Positions 8,115 through 13,297 of a DNA stretch of 13,297 nt are shown here, one piece after another. The stretch is from the NCBI GenBank assembly GCA_964569295.1, contig CAZMVU010000133.1:1-13297 (forward strand), in the 5' to 3' direction. The position numbers were made by a program, and so were the translations under genes. The notes beneath the pieces are model-generated. The model saw only the letters and a program-made list of their open reading frames with translations, was not told the origin of the DNA and made no database searches. Source of the stretch: CAZMVU01 sp964569295. GTDB lineage: Bacteria > Hydrogenedentota > Hydrogenedentia > Hydrogenedentales > JAGMZX01. Within the stretch, counting starts at the first letter, position 1, and every line of letters starts with the position of its first letter.

Positions 8115-8218
8115 AAGGCTCGAACAGGCGGGAATCGGCGATATTGTCGACATGAACCGGCCGAACGTGGGGCTTTAACGCGTGCGTTTCATACCGCGCA
8201 ATGGGCGGCAATGCTCGA

Positions 8219-8866
8219 TCAGATGACGCTGTTGCGCGCATCGCGGCGGCCAGTGACGAGAAAAACTGAAAATTCGCGCACGTGATTGTCATCGGTACGC
8301 TTGGAAAACGTCAACACCGTCCCAGTGTTTATGTCCTCGAAGGCCTCTTCCTTTAGAACGGCCGCGAGTGCCTGCGGGTCGAAGCCGTTGTGGGGAACGC
8401 GCTCTTGCCCGTGGAATGAGCCATCCTCCGGAAACAGGTCAGCCACCGCCAGATAACCACCTGGATTCAGGCACCACGCCAGTTGCCGCAGCATCTGCGC
8501 CGCATCCTCGATGTGGTGCAATGTCATGGCGGTGCAAACCACGTCCCACTTTCCCTGAGGCAGCGCGTCACCATCCGTCAGAAGTATGGGCTCGACAACG
8601 GCGGCCAGTTCGGGGCTTGCAGCCACCTTGCGCCTGGCCTCGGCAATCATGCCGCTGCTGGTGTCGGCTGCCGATATGTGGCCAACGTGTTGAGCAAGTA
8701 GGATGCTCAACGAGGCGGTCCCGCAGCCAAACTCCAACATGGTCATACCGTCTGAAAGCGGGATACTCTCTTGAATGCCATTCGCGATGGCTTCGGTAAG
8801 GGCCATTCGCCGTGGATTCTCATCCCATGTGGCTGCGGCCTTGTTGAACCTGTTTTCAGTTGTCAT
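8219..8866 (-). CDS. Class I SAM-dependent methyltransferase
   Basis: 215-residue Rossmann-fold methyltransferase of the Methyltransf_11/25 type. SAM-binding motif I is MLEFGCGTASLS (43-54), the acidic end of strand 2 is Asp68 (AADTS), motif IV is WDVVCTAMTLHHIED (107-121) and PGGYLAVADLF (135-145) is the post-IV strand. The N-terminus MTTENRFNKAAATWDENPRR is typical of small free-standing members that methylate small molecules. The ATG at 8866 is chosen over an in-frame ATG at 8896 because the latter has no ribosome site and family members begin here. The acceptor is unknown. It converges with the DUF2723 gene across a 104-bp gap and has a 136-bp gap to the dus gene upstream on the same strand, so it is probably expressed independently. 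Confidence 0.9.
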   Translation of the reverse strand: MTTENRFNKAAATWDENPRRMALTEAIANGIQESIPLSDGMTMLEFGCGTASLSILLAQHVGHISAADTSSGMIAEARRKVAASPELAAVVEPILLTDGDALPQGKWDVVCTAMTLHHIEDAAQMLRQLAWCLNPGGYLAVADLFPEDGSFHGQERVPHNGFDPQALAAVLKEEAFEDINTGTVLTFSKRTDDNHVREFSVFLVTGRRDARNSVI

Positions 8867-9002
8867 GCCTATGGCCCCATCTCTTGTGTACAACATGTCT
8901 GCGATCCGGTTCGTGCCCGAGCCATTTCAATGGAGAAGTCCCGCGCCGCAGGCCGTCGTTATCGTGGCGCGTACGAACCGGCACCAAGCAGGAATCGACG
9001 GG

Positions 9003-10004
9003 CTACGCCACCGCCGCTTCGCTGGCCGGTTCTCCGCCGCGCGCTTCGTGCTCCTCGACGAATGCCCAGAGGCGCTCCTCGATGGGCGCGACTTCCTCGA
9101 ACGCCATGAGCTCTTTGCGTAGTTGGGCAATGTTGGCCACGCCCTTGAGGTAGCCGCTGTAGTGCTTGCGGAAGGTGATGACGCCGCGGCGTTCACCCCG
9201 GTAGGCGGCCTGGTCCTTGAGATGCCGCAGGCACATGGTCACCCGCTCGCGGAGCGTGAGGTCGGGCAGCTTCTCCCCCGTCTCGAGGTAGTGCCTGGCA
9301 TGCCGGAAAATCCACGGACTGGTGATCGCGCCGCGGCCGATCATGACACCGTCGACGCCCATGTCGAACAGGTGCTTCACGTGCTCCGGCTCGGTGATGT
9401 CGCCGTTCGCGATGAGCTGGATGCCCGAGGCTTCCTTGATCCGCGGCAGCCAGTCCCAATCTGCCTGGCCGGTGTAGCCCTGTGCCCGCGTGCGGCAGTG
9501 GACCGTGAGCGCCGAGACCCCCATGTCCTCGAGCATGCGCGCCACGTCGAGAATGCAGATGCTCTCGTGGTCCCAGCCCAGCCGCGTCTTCACCGTCACC
9601 GGAAGGTGCGTGCCGCGCTGGACCGCCTCGACCACGCTCTTGAACTTGCCGAGGTCGCGAAGGAGGCCGGCGCCGTCGCCGCGTTTGGCCACCTTCTTCA
9701 CCCAGCACCCGCAGTTGATGTCGATGAAGTCCGGCGCGGCCCACGTGGCGCGTTCCGCCGCCTGGGTCATGGACTCCTCGGCGCTGCCGTAAATCTGCAC
9801 GGCCACGGGGTGCTCGTCCGGGTGAAGCTCGATCTTGCGCTGCGCATCCTTCACATTGCGGATAAGCGCCTCGCAGTTCGTGAATTCCGTGTACACGAGG
9901 TCCGCGCCCTGCCCCTTACACAGCAGGCGGAACGGCACATCGCTCACGTCCTCCATGGGCGCAAGGCAGATGGGTTTGTCTATGTGGATGTCGCCGATTC
10001 GCAT
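9003..10004 (-). CDS. dus: tRNA-dihydrouridine synthase (DUS family)
   Basis: 333-residue FMN enzyme that reduces uridine to dihydrouridine in the tRNA D-loop with NADPH. The N-terminal TIM barrel has the family landmarks in order: LAPMEDVSDVPFR (14-26), VQIYGS (69-74), DINCGC with catalytic Cys100, VKTRLGW (138-144), VHCRTRAQGYTG with His169, IANGD (198-202) and MIGRGA (221-226). A C-terminal helical tRNA-binding domain follows. The usual GCP after the active site is GCW here, with VKKVAKRGDGAGLL otherwise canonical. The tail after about residue 320 is Ala/Glu-rich and dispensable-looking. The ATG at 10004 directly precedes MRIGDIHIDKPICLAPM; upstream in-frame codons are not family-like and only a weak ribosome site is seen. 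Subtype (A/B/C) cannot be fixed by eye. The gene appears monocistronic. Confidence 0.95.
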   Translation of the reverse strand: MRIGDIHIDKPICLAPMEDVSDVPFRLLCKGQGADLVYTEFTNCEALIRNVKDAQRKIELHPDEHPVAVQIYGSAEESMTQAAERATWAAPDFIDINCGCWVKKVAKRGDGAGLLRDLGKFKSVVEAVQRGTHLPVTVKTRLGWDHESICILDVARMLEDMGVSALTVHCRTRAQGYTGQADWDWLPRIKEASGIQLIANGDITEPEHVKHLFDMGVDGVMIGRGAITSPWIFRHARHYLETGEKLPDLTLRERVTMCLRHLKDQAAYRGERRGVITFRKHYSGYLKGVANIAQLRKELMAFEEVAPIEERLWAFVEEHEARGGEPASEAAVA

Positions 10005-10050
10005 GGTGGGTAAGAATAACGCTATACGCCTCACATTGACTGACACGGGA

Positions 10051-10080
10051 ATAATAGCAGGAATCACCAAGGGGTGTCAT
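10051..10080 (-). promoter_or_regulatory. Candidate sigma70-type promoter for dus
   Basis: On the minus strand ATGACA (10080-10075) and TATTAT (10056-10051) match the -35 and -10 consensus at five of six positions each, with an 18-bp spacer. The transcript would start near 10044, giving a leader of about 40 bases. Confidence 0.45.
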
Positions 10081-10171
10081 GGCGATGGACAATCCCACCG
10101 CGACTGCACACCAATGAACACAGCGGCAAGGGCAGCGCCGCAACCAAAGTGCCGAACGGACTCCGGATTAA

Positions 10172-10208
10172 CCACAAAGGCACAAAGGCCACAAAGTAGT
10201 TCACAAAG
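10172..10208. repeat. Short ACAAAG-type tandem repeat
   Basis: ACAAAG occurs at 10174, 10182, 10191 and 10203, spaced 8-12 bp. This degenerate purine-rich motif directly precedes the left direct repeat of the MITE-like element. A related ACAGAG-type motif appears on the other side (10707-10724). Together they look like one simple-repeat region that the element split. Confidence 0.55.
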
Positions 10209-10215
10209 AGACAGA

Positions 10216-10694
10216 GAAAGAATATATGTAATTCTTTAGCCGATTGCCGGGAGCCGTTTCCCATACGTCATACAACTCCCTGGTATTAGCGCGGGTAGCG
10301 GTTCTGGCTCACCCGCTGTTTCTATGAGTCACGATGTGTGCGCCCTTTGGAGTGCGGTGGCTTGCCACCGCTTTTCCCGCAAAGGCCGTGGGTAGACGCT
10401 GGCGCGCAAGCCGGGAGAAAAGAGCCCCGTGGCCTCCAGCCCAAGTGGCCTGCTCATGAGCCCGAGAAGGATTCAAGGACACCGCTGGTGACTGCGTACG
10501 CTTGCTCTCCCGCCTTGGACAAACGCGTGCATTCGAGCCCACGCGCGCAATAGCGGTGGCAAGCCACCGCAGTCCAAAGTAGCGCCAACGGCATGGTTAT
10601 CCCCGTCGTACGCTGGTAATCGCTATCACGGGACCGATTGCCGAAAGGTGTGCGCCGCACCACGGCAAACGGCTAAAGAATTACGAAAGAATAT
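10216..10694. mobile_element. MITE-like element with TIRs and flanking direct repeats
   Basis: Terminal inverted repeats of 22 bp lie at 10228-10249 (GTAATTCTTTAGCCG, then ATTGCCG) and 10663-10684, matching at 21 of 22 positions. The 10-bp sequence GAAAGAATAT is present just outside both ends (10216-10225 and 10685-10694), with two extra bases (AT) between repeat and TIR on the left. This is the pattern of an inserted transposable element with a target-site duplication. The ~457-bp interior has no convincing gene or transposase, so it would be non-autonomous. It contains a nested inverted-hairpin pair (10345-10579) and a direct repeat of the TIR's inner end (CCGATTGCCG at 10240 and 10634). 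This occupies most of the 10005-10824 non-coding stretch. Confidence 0.65.
10345..10579. repeat. Nested pair of inverted palindromic hairpins
   Basis: Arm 1 (10345-10374) and arm 2 (10550-10579) are reverse complements at 28 of 30 positions. Each arm contains its own perfect palindrome: GCGGTGGC-TT-GCCACCGC at 10354-10371 and GCGGTGGC-AA-GCCACCGC at 10553-10570. About 175 bp separate the arms. CTTTGG (or its complement) marks the outer end of both. The layout resembles REP/BIME-type doublets, and similar GCGGTGGC hairpins are, to my knowledge, frequent in Verrucomicrobia/Planctomycetes-like genomes. The spacer has no recognised gene. Confidence 0.8.
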
Positions 10695-10698
10695 GGCA

Positions 10699-10727
10699 CC
10701 ACTGAGACACAGAGCACAACAGAGATG
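10699..10727. repeat. ACAGAG-type short repeat, right flank
   Basis: ACACAGAG (10707-10714) and ACAACAGAG (10716-10724) continue the purine-rich simple repeat that is interrupted by the MITE-like element. From here to the rhodanese stop (10825) the sequence holds nothing else I can identify. Confidence 0.4.
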
Positions 10728-10824
10728 ATGGAAGACCAGGGAGAAGAGAAAAAACGCGGACAGGACCAAGCGCTTGGGTCATGCGCATTCGTGGTTGGCT
10801 TTCTATCTATTGGGCCTGCCCTTC

Positions 10825-11148
10825 TCAGTACCGCGCCAACTCCGGTTCGATTTCGGCGGCGTAGGCGTCGATGCCGCCCATGAGGTTGCGCACGTTCGCG
10901 AAACCCCTGGCCTCGAGGAACTGCTGGGCCATGGCGCTGCGCAGACCGGCGTGACACAGGACAACAATCTCGTTGTCGGCGTACAGCGCCAGTTCATGCA
11001 CGCGCGCTTCGATTTCGTGCAGGGGGATATGCACGCACGGGTCGAGCCGGGCGAAGGTCAGTTCGTCATTGTTTCGCACATCGAGAAGGACAAAGTCATC
11101 ACCGCGATCACGCTTCTCGTGCAGTTCATCGGGAAAACACTGCTTCAT
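10825..11148 (-). CDS. Single-domain rhodanese-like sulfurtransferase
   Basis: 107-residue rhodanese domain (GlpE/PspE size). Asp23-Val-Arg25 (LLDVRNNDE) is the CH2A-like motif and the active-site loop is Cys65-His-Ala-Gly-Leu-Arg-Ser71, a six-residue loop suited to sulfur substrates. Such proteins carry persulfide sulfur on the cysteine. The ATG at 11148 is supported by AAGGAG nine bases upstream (11158-11163). No signal peptide, so cytoplasmic. It lies 142 bp downstream of thiC on the same strand, with a strong hairpin between, so partial cotranscription is possible. A role in sulfur delivery to thiamine-thiazole or Fe-S assembly is an inference from neighbourhood only. Confidence 0.92.
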   Translation of the reverse strand: MKQCFPDELHEKRDRGDDFVLLDVRNNDELTFARLDPCVHIPLHEIEARVHELALYADNEIVVLCHAGLRSAMAQQFLEARGFANVRNLMGGIDAYAAEIEPELARY

Positions 11149-11238
11149 TCCGCGCTTCTCCTTGAGACCAAGTTCGCGTATGTAAACACCCGTGCATTGC
11201 GGTGTATTCGCTGAGAAGAAAACGCAGGTTGCAACATG

Positions 11239-11275
11239 AAGCGGCGGTCCCGGCGCCATGCCAGAACCGCCGCTT
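11239..11275 (-). terminator. Strong stem-loop after thiC, possible terminator
   Basis: AAGCGGCGGT (11239-11248) and ACCGCCGCTT (11266-11275) are perfectly complementary over 10 bp. The 17-base loop can itself pair CTGGC with GCCGG. It begins 16 bases past the thiC stop. No U-run follows directly on the minus strand (the first T4 is about 20 bases on), so it may be a Rho-dependent or attenuating/mRNA-end-stabilising hairpin rather than a classic intrinsic terminator. Confidence 0.5.
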
Positions 11276-11290
11276 AAATGGCATGAAGCA

Positions 11291-13126
11291 CTACTGTTTC
11301 AGGTAGATTTCGCCGCCCTCCTCGCGGAACTTCTCCGACATCTCCTTCATCCCCTCTTGCGCCTCGCGGCGAATTTGCTGCGAGATTTCCATGGAGCAGA
11401 ATTTCGGGCCGCACATGGAGCAGAAGTGGGCCAACTTGGCGCCGTGGGCCGGCAGGGTTTCATCGTGGAATTCCTGTGCCTTCTCCGGGTCGAGCCCGAG
11501 GTTGAACTGGTCCTCCCAGCGGAACTCGAACCGCGCCTTCGACAGCGCATTATCACGAACCTGTGCGCCCGGGTGCCCTTTGGCGAGGTCGGCGGCATGT
11601 GCGGCAATCTTGTAGGTCACCACGCCCTCGCGCACGTCGTGCTTGTCCGGCAGGCCGAGGTGTTCCTTCGGCGTCACGTAGCAGAGCATGGCCGTACCGA
11701 ACCAGCCGATCATGGCGGCGCCGATGCCGGATGCGAAGTGGTCATAACCCGGCGCGATGTCGGTAATGAGCGGTCCGAGCGTGTAGAAGGGCGCCTCGCC
11801 GCACCATTCGAGCTGCTTCTCCATGTTCTCCTTCACCATGTGCATGGGCACATGCCCCGGGCCTTCGTTCATCACCTGCACGCCGTAGTCCCACGCGCGC
11901 CGCGTGAGGCCGCCCTGCACCTTAAGCTCGGCGAACTGGGCCTCGTCGTTGGCATCGGCGATGCACCCGGGACGCAGGCCGTCGCCGATGCTGAAGGCGG
12001 CGTCGTAGGCCGCCGCGATCTCGCAGATTTCGTCCCAGTGGGTGTACACGAAGTTCTCCTGATGGTGCGCCAGGCACCACTTCGCCATGATCGATCCGCC
12101 GCGGCTCACGATGCCTGTCACCCGGTTCGCCGTGAGCGGCACGAACGGCAACAGCACCCCGGCGTGGATGGTGAAGTAATCGACCCCCTGCTCCGCCTGC
12201 TCGATGAGCGTGTCGCGGAAGATCTCCCAGGTGAGTTCCTCGGGGCGGCCGCCGACCTTTTCGAGCGCCTGGTAGATGGGCACGGTGCCGATGGGCACGG
12301 GCGCATTGCGCATGATCCACTCGCGGGTCTCATGGATATTCTCGCCGGTGCTGAGGTCCATCACCGTATCCGCGCCCCAGCGGATGGCCCACACCATCTT
12401 CTCGACCTCCTCCTCGATGGAGCTGGTCACCGCGGAGTTGCCGATATTGGCGTTGATCTTCGTGAGGAAGTTGCGCCCGATGATCATAGGCTCGATCTCG
12501 GGGTGGTTGATGTTCGCCGGGATAATCGCGCGGCCCCGGGCCACTTCCTCGCGCACTAACTCGGGCGTGATCTTCTCCGGGATGTTTGCGCCGAAACTCT
12601 GGCCCGCATGCTGCCGGCGAAGCGCCTCGGACGCCTCCTCCAGCCGTTGGTTCTCGCGGATGGCGATGTACTCCATCTCTGGGGTGATGATGCCCTGCCG
12701 CGCGTAGTGCATCTGGGTGACGCACTGGCCGGGTTTCGCGCGCAATACCGGGCGCTGCCGCTCGAACCGCACGGGGGCGAGCGCGGGGTCCGACGCACGC
12801 CGCCGGCCATACTCGGAGGTCGCATGGTCCAGCGGCTCAATGTCCCCCCGTGCTTCAATCCATGGCTGCCGGATGGGCGCAATGCCCTGGCGCACATCGA
12901 TTTCCACTTCGGGGTCGGTAAAGGGGCCCGATGTGTCGTACACCGTGATGGGCGGGTTCGGCTCGGCGACGCTGCCGTTCATGGTCGGCGCCTGCGCAAT
13001 CTCGCGCATGGGCACACGGATAGACGGATCGGACCCTTCAACGTAAATCTTGCGCGCGTTGGGAAAACCGTCGCGCGTTATCTGCGACTGGTCTTTCGAG
13101 AAGACCTGTATTTCAGACGATGCCAA
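11291..13126 (-). CDS. thiC: Phosphomethylpyrimidine synthase ThiC
   Basis: 611-residue radical-SAM enzyme that converts aminoimidazole ribotide to hydroxymethylpyrimidine phosphate in thiamine biosynthesis. The ThiC-associated N-terminal region (NARKIYVEGSDPSIRVPMREI) and the whole core are present: NANIGNSAVTSSIEEEVEK, MDLSTGENIH, PVPIGTVPIYQALEK, DYFTIHAGVL, VSRGGS, FSIGDGLRPG, MNEGPGHVPMHM, YDHFASGIGAA. The [4Fe-4S] motif CSMCGPKFC places Cys at 569, 572 and 577, close to the E. coli enzyme. The start is TTG 13126, with GGAGG (13139-13135) eight bases upstream; the 39 codons further upstream are proline-rich and unlike ThiC. Length matches the family. Upstream is an extended -10 promoter but no TPP riboswitch within the available 170 bp. 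Confidence 0.98.
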   Translation of the reverse strand: MASSEIQVFSKDQSQITRDGFPNARKIYVEGSDPSIRVPMREIAQAPTMNGSVAEPNPPITVYDTSGPFTDPEVEIDVRQGIAPIRQPWIEARGDIEPLDHATSEYGRRRASDPALAPVRFERQRPVLRAKPGQCVTQMHYARQGIITPEMEYIAIRENQRLEEASEALRRQHAGQSFGANIPEKITPELVREEVARGRAIIPANINHPEIEPMIIGRNFLTKINANIGNSAVTSSIEEEVEKMVWAIRWGADTVMDLSTGENIHETREWIMRNAPVPIGTVPIYQALEKVGGRPEELTWEIFRDTLIEQAEQGVDYFTIHAGVLLPFVPLTANRVTGIVSRGGSIMAKWCLAHHQENFVYTHWDEICEIAAAYDAAFSIGDGLRPGCIADANDEAQFAELKVQGGLTRRAWDYGVQVMNEGPGHVPMHMVKENMEKQLEWCGEAPFYTLGPLITDIAPGYDHFASGIGAAMIGWFGTAMLCYVTPKEHLGLPDKHDVREGVVTYKIAAHAADLAKGHPGAQVRDNALSKARFEFRWEDQFNLGLDPEKAQEFHDETLPAHGAKLAHFCSMCGPKFCSMEISQQIRREAQEGMKEMSEKFREEGGEIYLKQ

Positions 13127-13134
13127 ATCGGTAC

Positions 13135-13139
13135 CCTCC
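13135..13139 (-). promoter_or_regulatory. Shine-Dalgarno fixing the TTG start of thiC
   Basis: GGAGG on the minus strand with eight bases to TTG 13126. It is the strongest ribosome site in the window and decides the non-ATG start of thiC. Confidence 0.8.
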
Positions 13140-13162
13140 AGGGGTTGGGCTTGGGAATAAAC

Positions 13163-13171
13163 CTTATACCA
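13163..13171 (-). promoter_or_regulatory. Extended -10 promoter for thiC
   Basis: TGGTATAAG on the minus strand combines the TGn extended element with TATAAG (five of six to consensus). No -35 match lies at 17 bp. The transcript would start near 13156, leaving a leader of only about 30 bases. Confidence 0.45.
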
Positions 13172-13247
13172 TAATGGCAACGCCTGGGGACAGGGGGAGC
13201 ATTCCGGGGGAAGGGTGGAACCGCTATTTTCGCCCTTCTTCAATCAT

Positions 13248-13270
13248 TTGACGTATCGACAGTCCGTCAA
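13248..13270. other. Inverted repeat upstream of thiC
   Basis: TTGACG (13248-13253) and CGTCAA (13265-13270) form a 6-bp inverted repeat with an 11-base spacer, about 80 bp upstream of the thiC -10. It has the dimensions of a dimeric repressor or activator site, but could belong to the next gene beyond the window. Low confidence. Confidence 0.25.
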
Positions 13271-13297
13271 GGCTGTGCTGCTCGCGAAAACGCTTAA

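Noticed and set aside
5895..8153. Very long open frame on the minus strand opposite the GH2 end and DUF2723 gene
   Set aside because: It lies antisense to a clear membrane-protein gene, has no recognisable domain, and such frames arise readily in GC-rich DNA with GC-biased third positions.
8906..8981. Inverted repeat CCGGTTCGT / ACGAACCGG between the methyltransferase and dus genes
   Set aside because: Nine-base arms with a 58-base loop and no other support; could be chance in GC-rich DNA.
9123..10013. 296-codon plus-strand frame opposite dus
   Set aside because: Antisense to a conserved housekeeping gene; no domain recognised.
10309..10663. Short frames on both strands inside the hairpin doublet
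   Set aside because: They are translations of palindromic repeat DNA (for example ECGGLPPL-type peptides) and lack ribosome sites.
11258..12559. 433-codon plus-strand frame opposite thiC
   Set aside because: Histidine/alanine/arginine-rich shadow of a conserved thiC frame.

Overview
The window is GC-rich bacterial DNA with protein-coding genes on both strands and about 0.8 kb of repeat-filled non-coding sequence. Gene content suggests a Gram-negative bacterium of the PVC/Planctomycetes–Hydrogenedentota kind. The clues are a DUF2723 membrane protein with the DSGEF / GIPHPPGYPLW signature, a large cytoplasmic GH2 protein with an amidotransferase-like module and a C-terminal sandwich domain, and intergenic families built on GGCGAGCG-type tandem units and GCGGTGGC hairpins. 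This placement is inferred from family resemblance, not from a marker gene.

Layout, left to right. (1) 1-180: tandem GC-rich repeat array at the left edge, with a possible small minus-strand reading frame running into it. (2) 262-1185 (-): esterase-like alpha/beta-hydrolase lipoprotein. (3) 1455-2195 (+): unrecognised, helix-rich, charged protein, divergent from the esterase. (4) 2206-2610 (-): stand-alone receiver (CheY-like), convergent with the previous gene. (5) 2815-2843: good sigma70-type promoter, then a two-gene plus-strand operon: a 1093-residue GH2-family protein (2893-6174) and a DUF2723 membrane protein with TPRs (6207-8114). The GH2 protein keeps its acid/base Glu but has Gly where the nucleophile Glu is expected. 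The DUF2723 gene has a possible frameshift in a (CG)5 run near its 3' end. (6) 8219-8866 (-): class I SAM methyltransferase. (7) 9003-10004 (-): tRNA-dihydrouridine synthase with its own candidate promoter. (8) 10005-10824: non-coding, dominated by an apparent MITE-like insertion (22-bp terminal inverted repeats, 10-bp flanking direct repeats) that carries a second, nested pair of inverted hairpins. (9) 10825-11148 (-): single-domain rhodanese, downstream of a hairpin and of (10) thiC (11291-13126, -), which starts at TTG behind a strong Shine-Dalgarno and has an extended -10 promoter but no visible TPP riboswitch.

Most genes look like housekeeping or isolated accessory genes. The GH2/DUF2723 pair is the clearest functional unit and suggests glycan handling. 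thiC and the rhodanese may form a loosely coupled thiamine/sulfur pair. No complete novel defence or biosynthetic system is evident. The items most worth following up are the nested mobile repeat, the GH2 protein missing its nucleophile, and the frameshifted DUF2723 tail.
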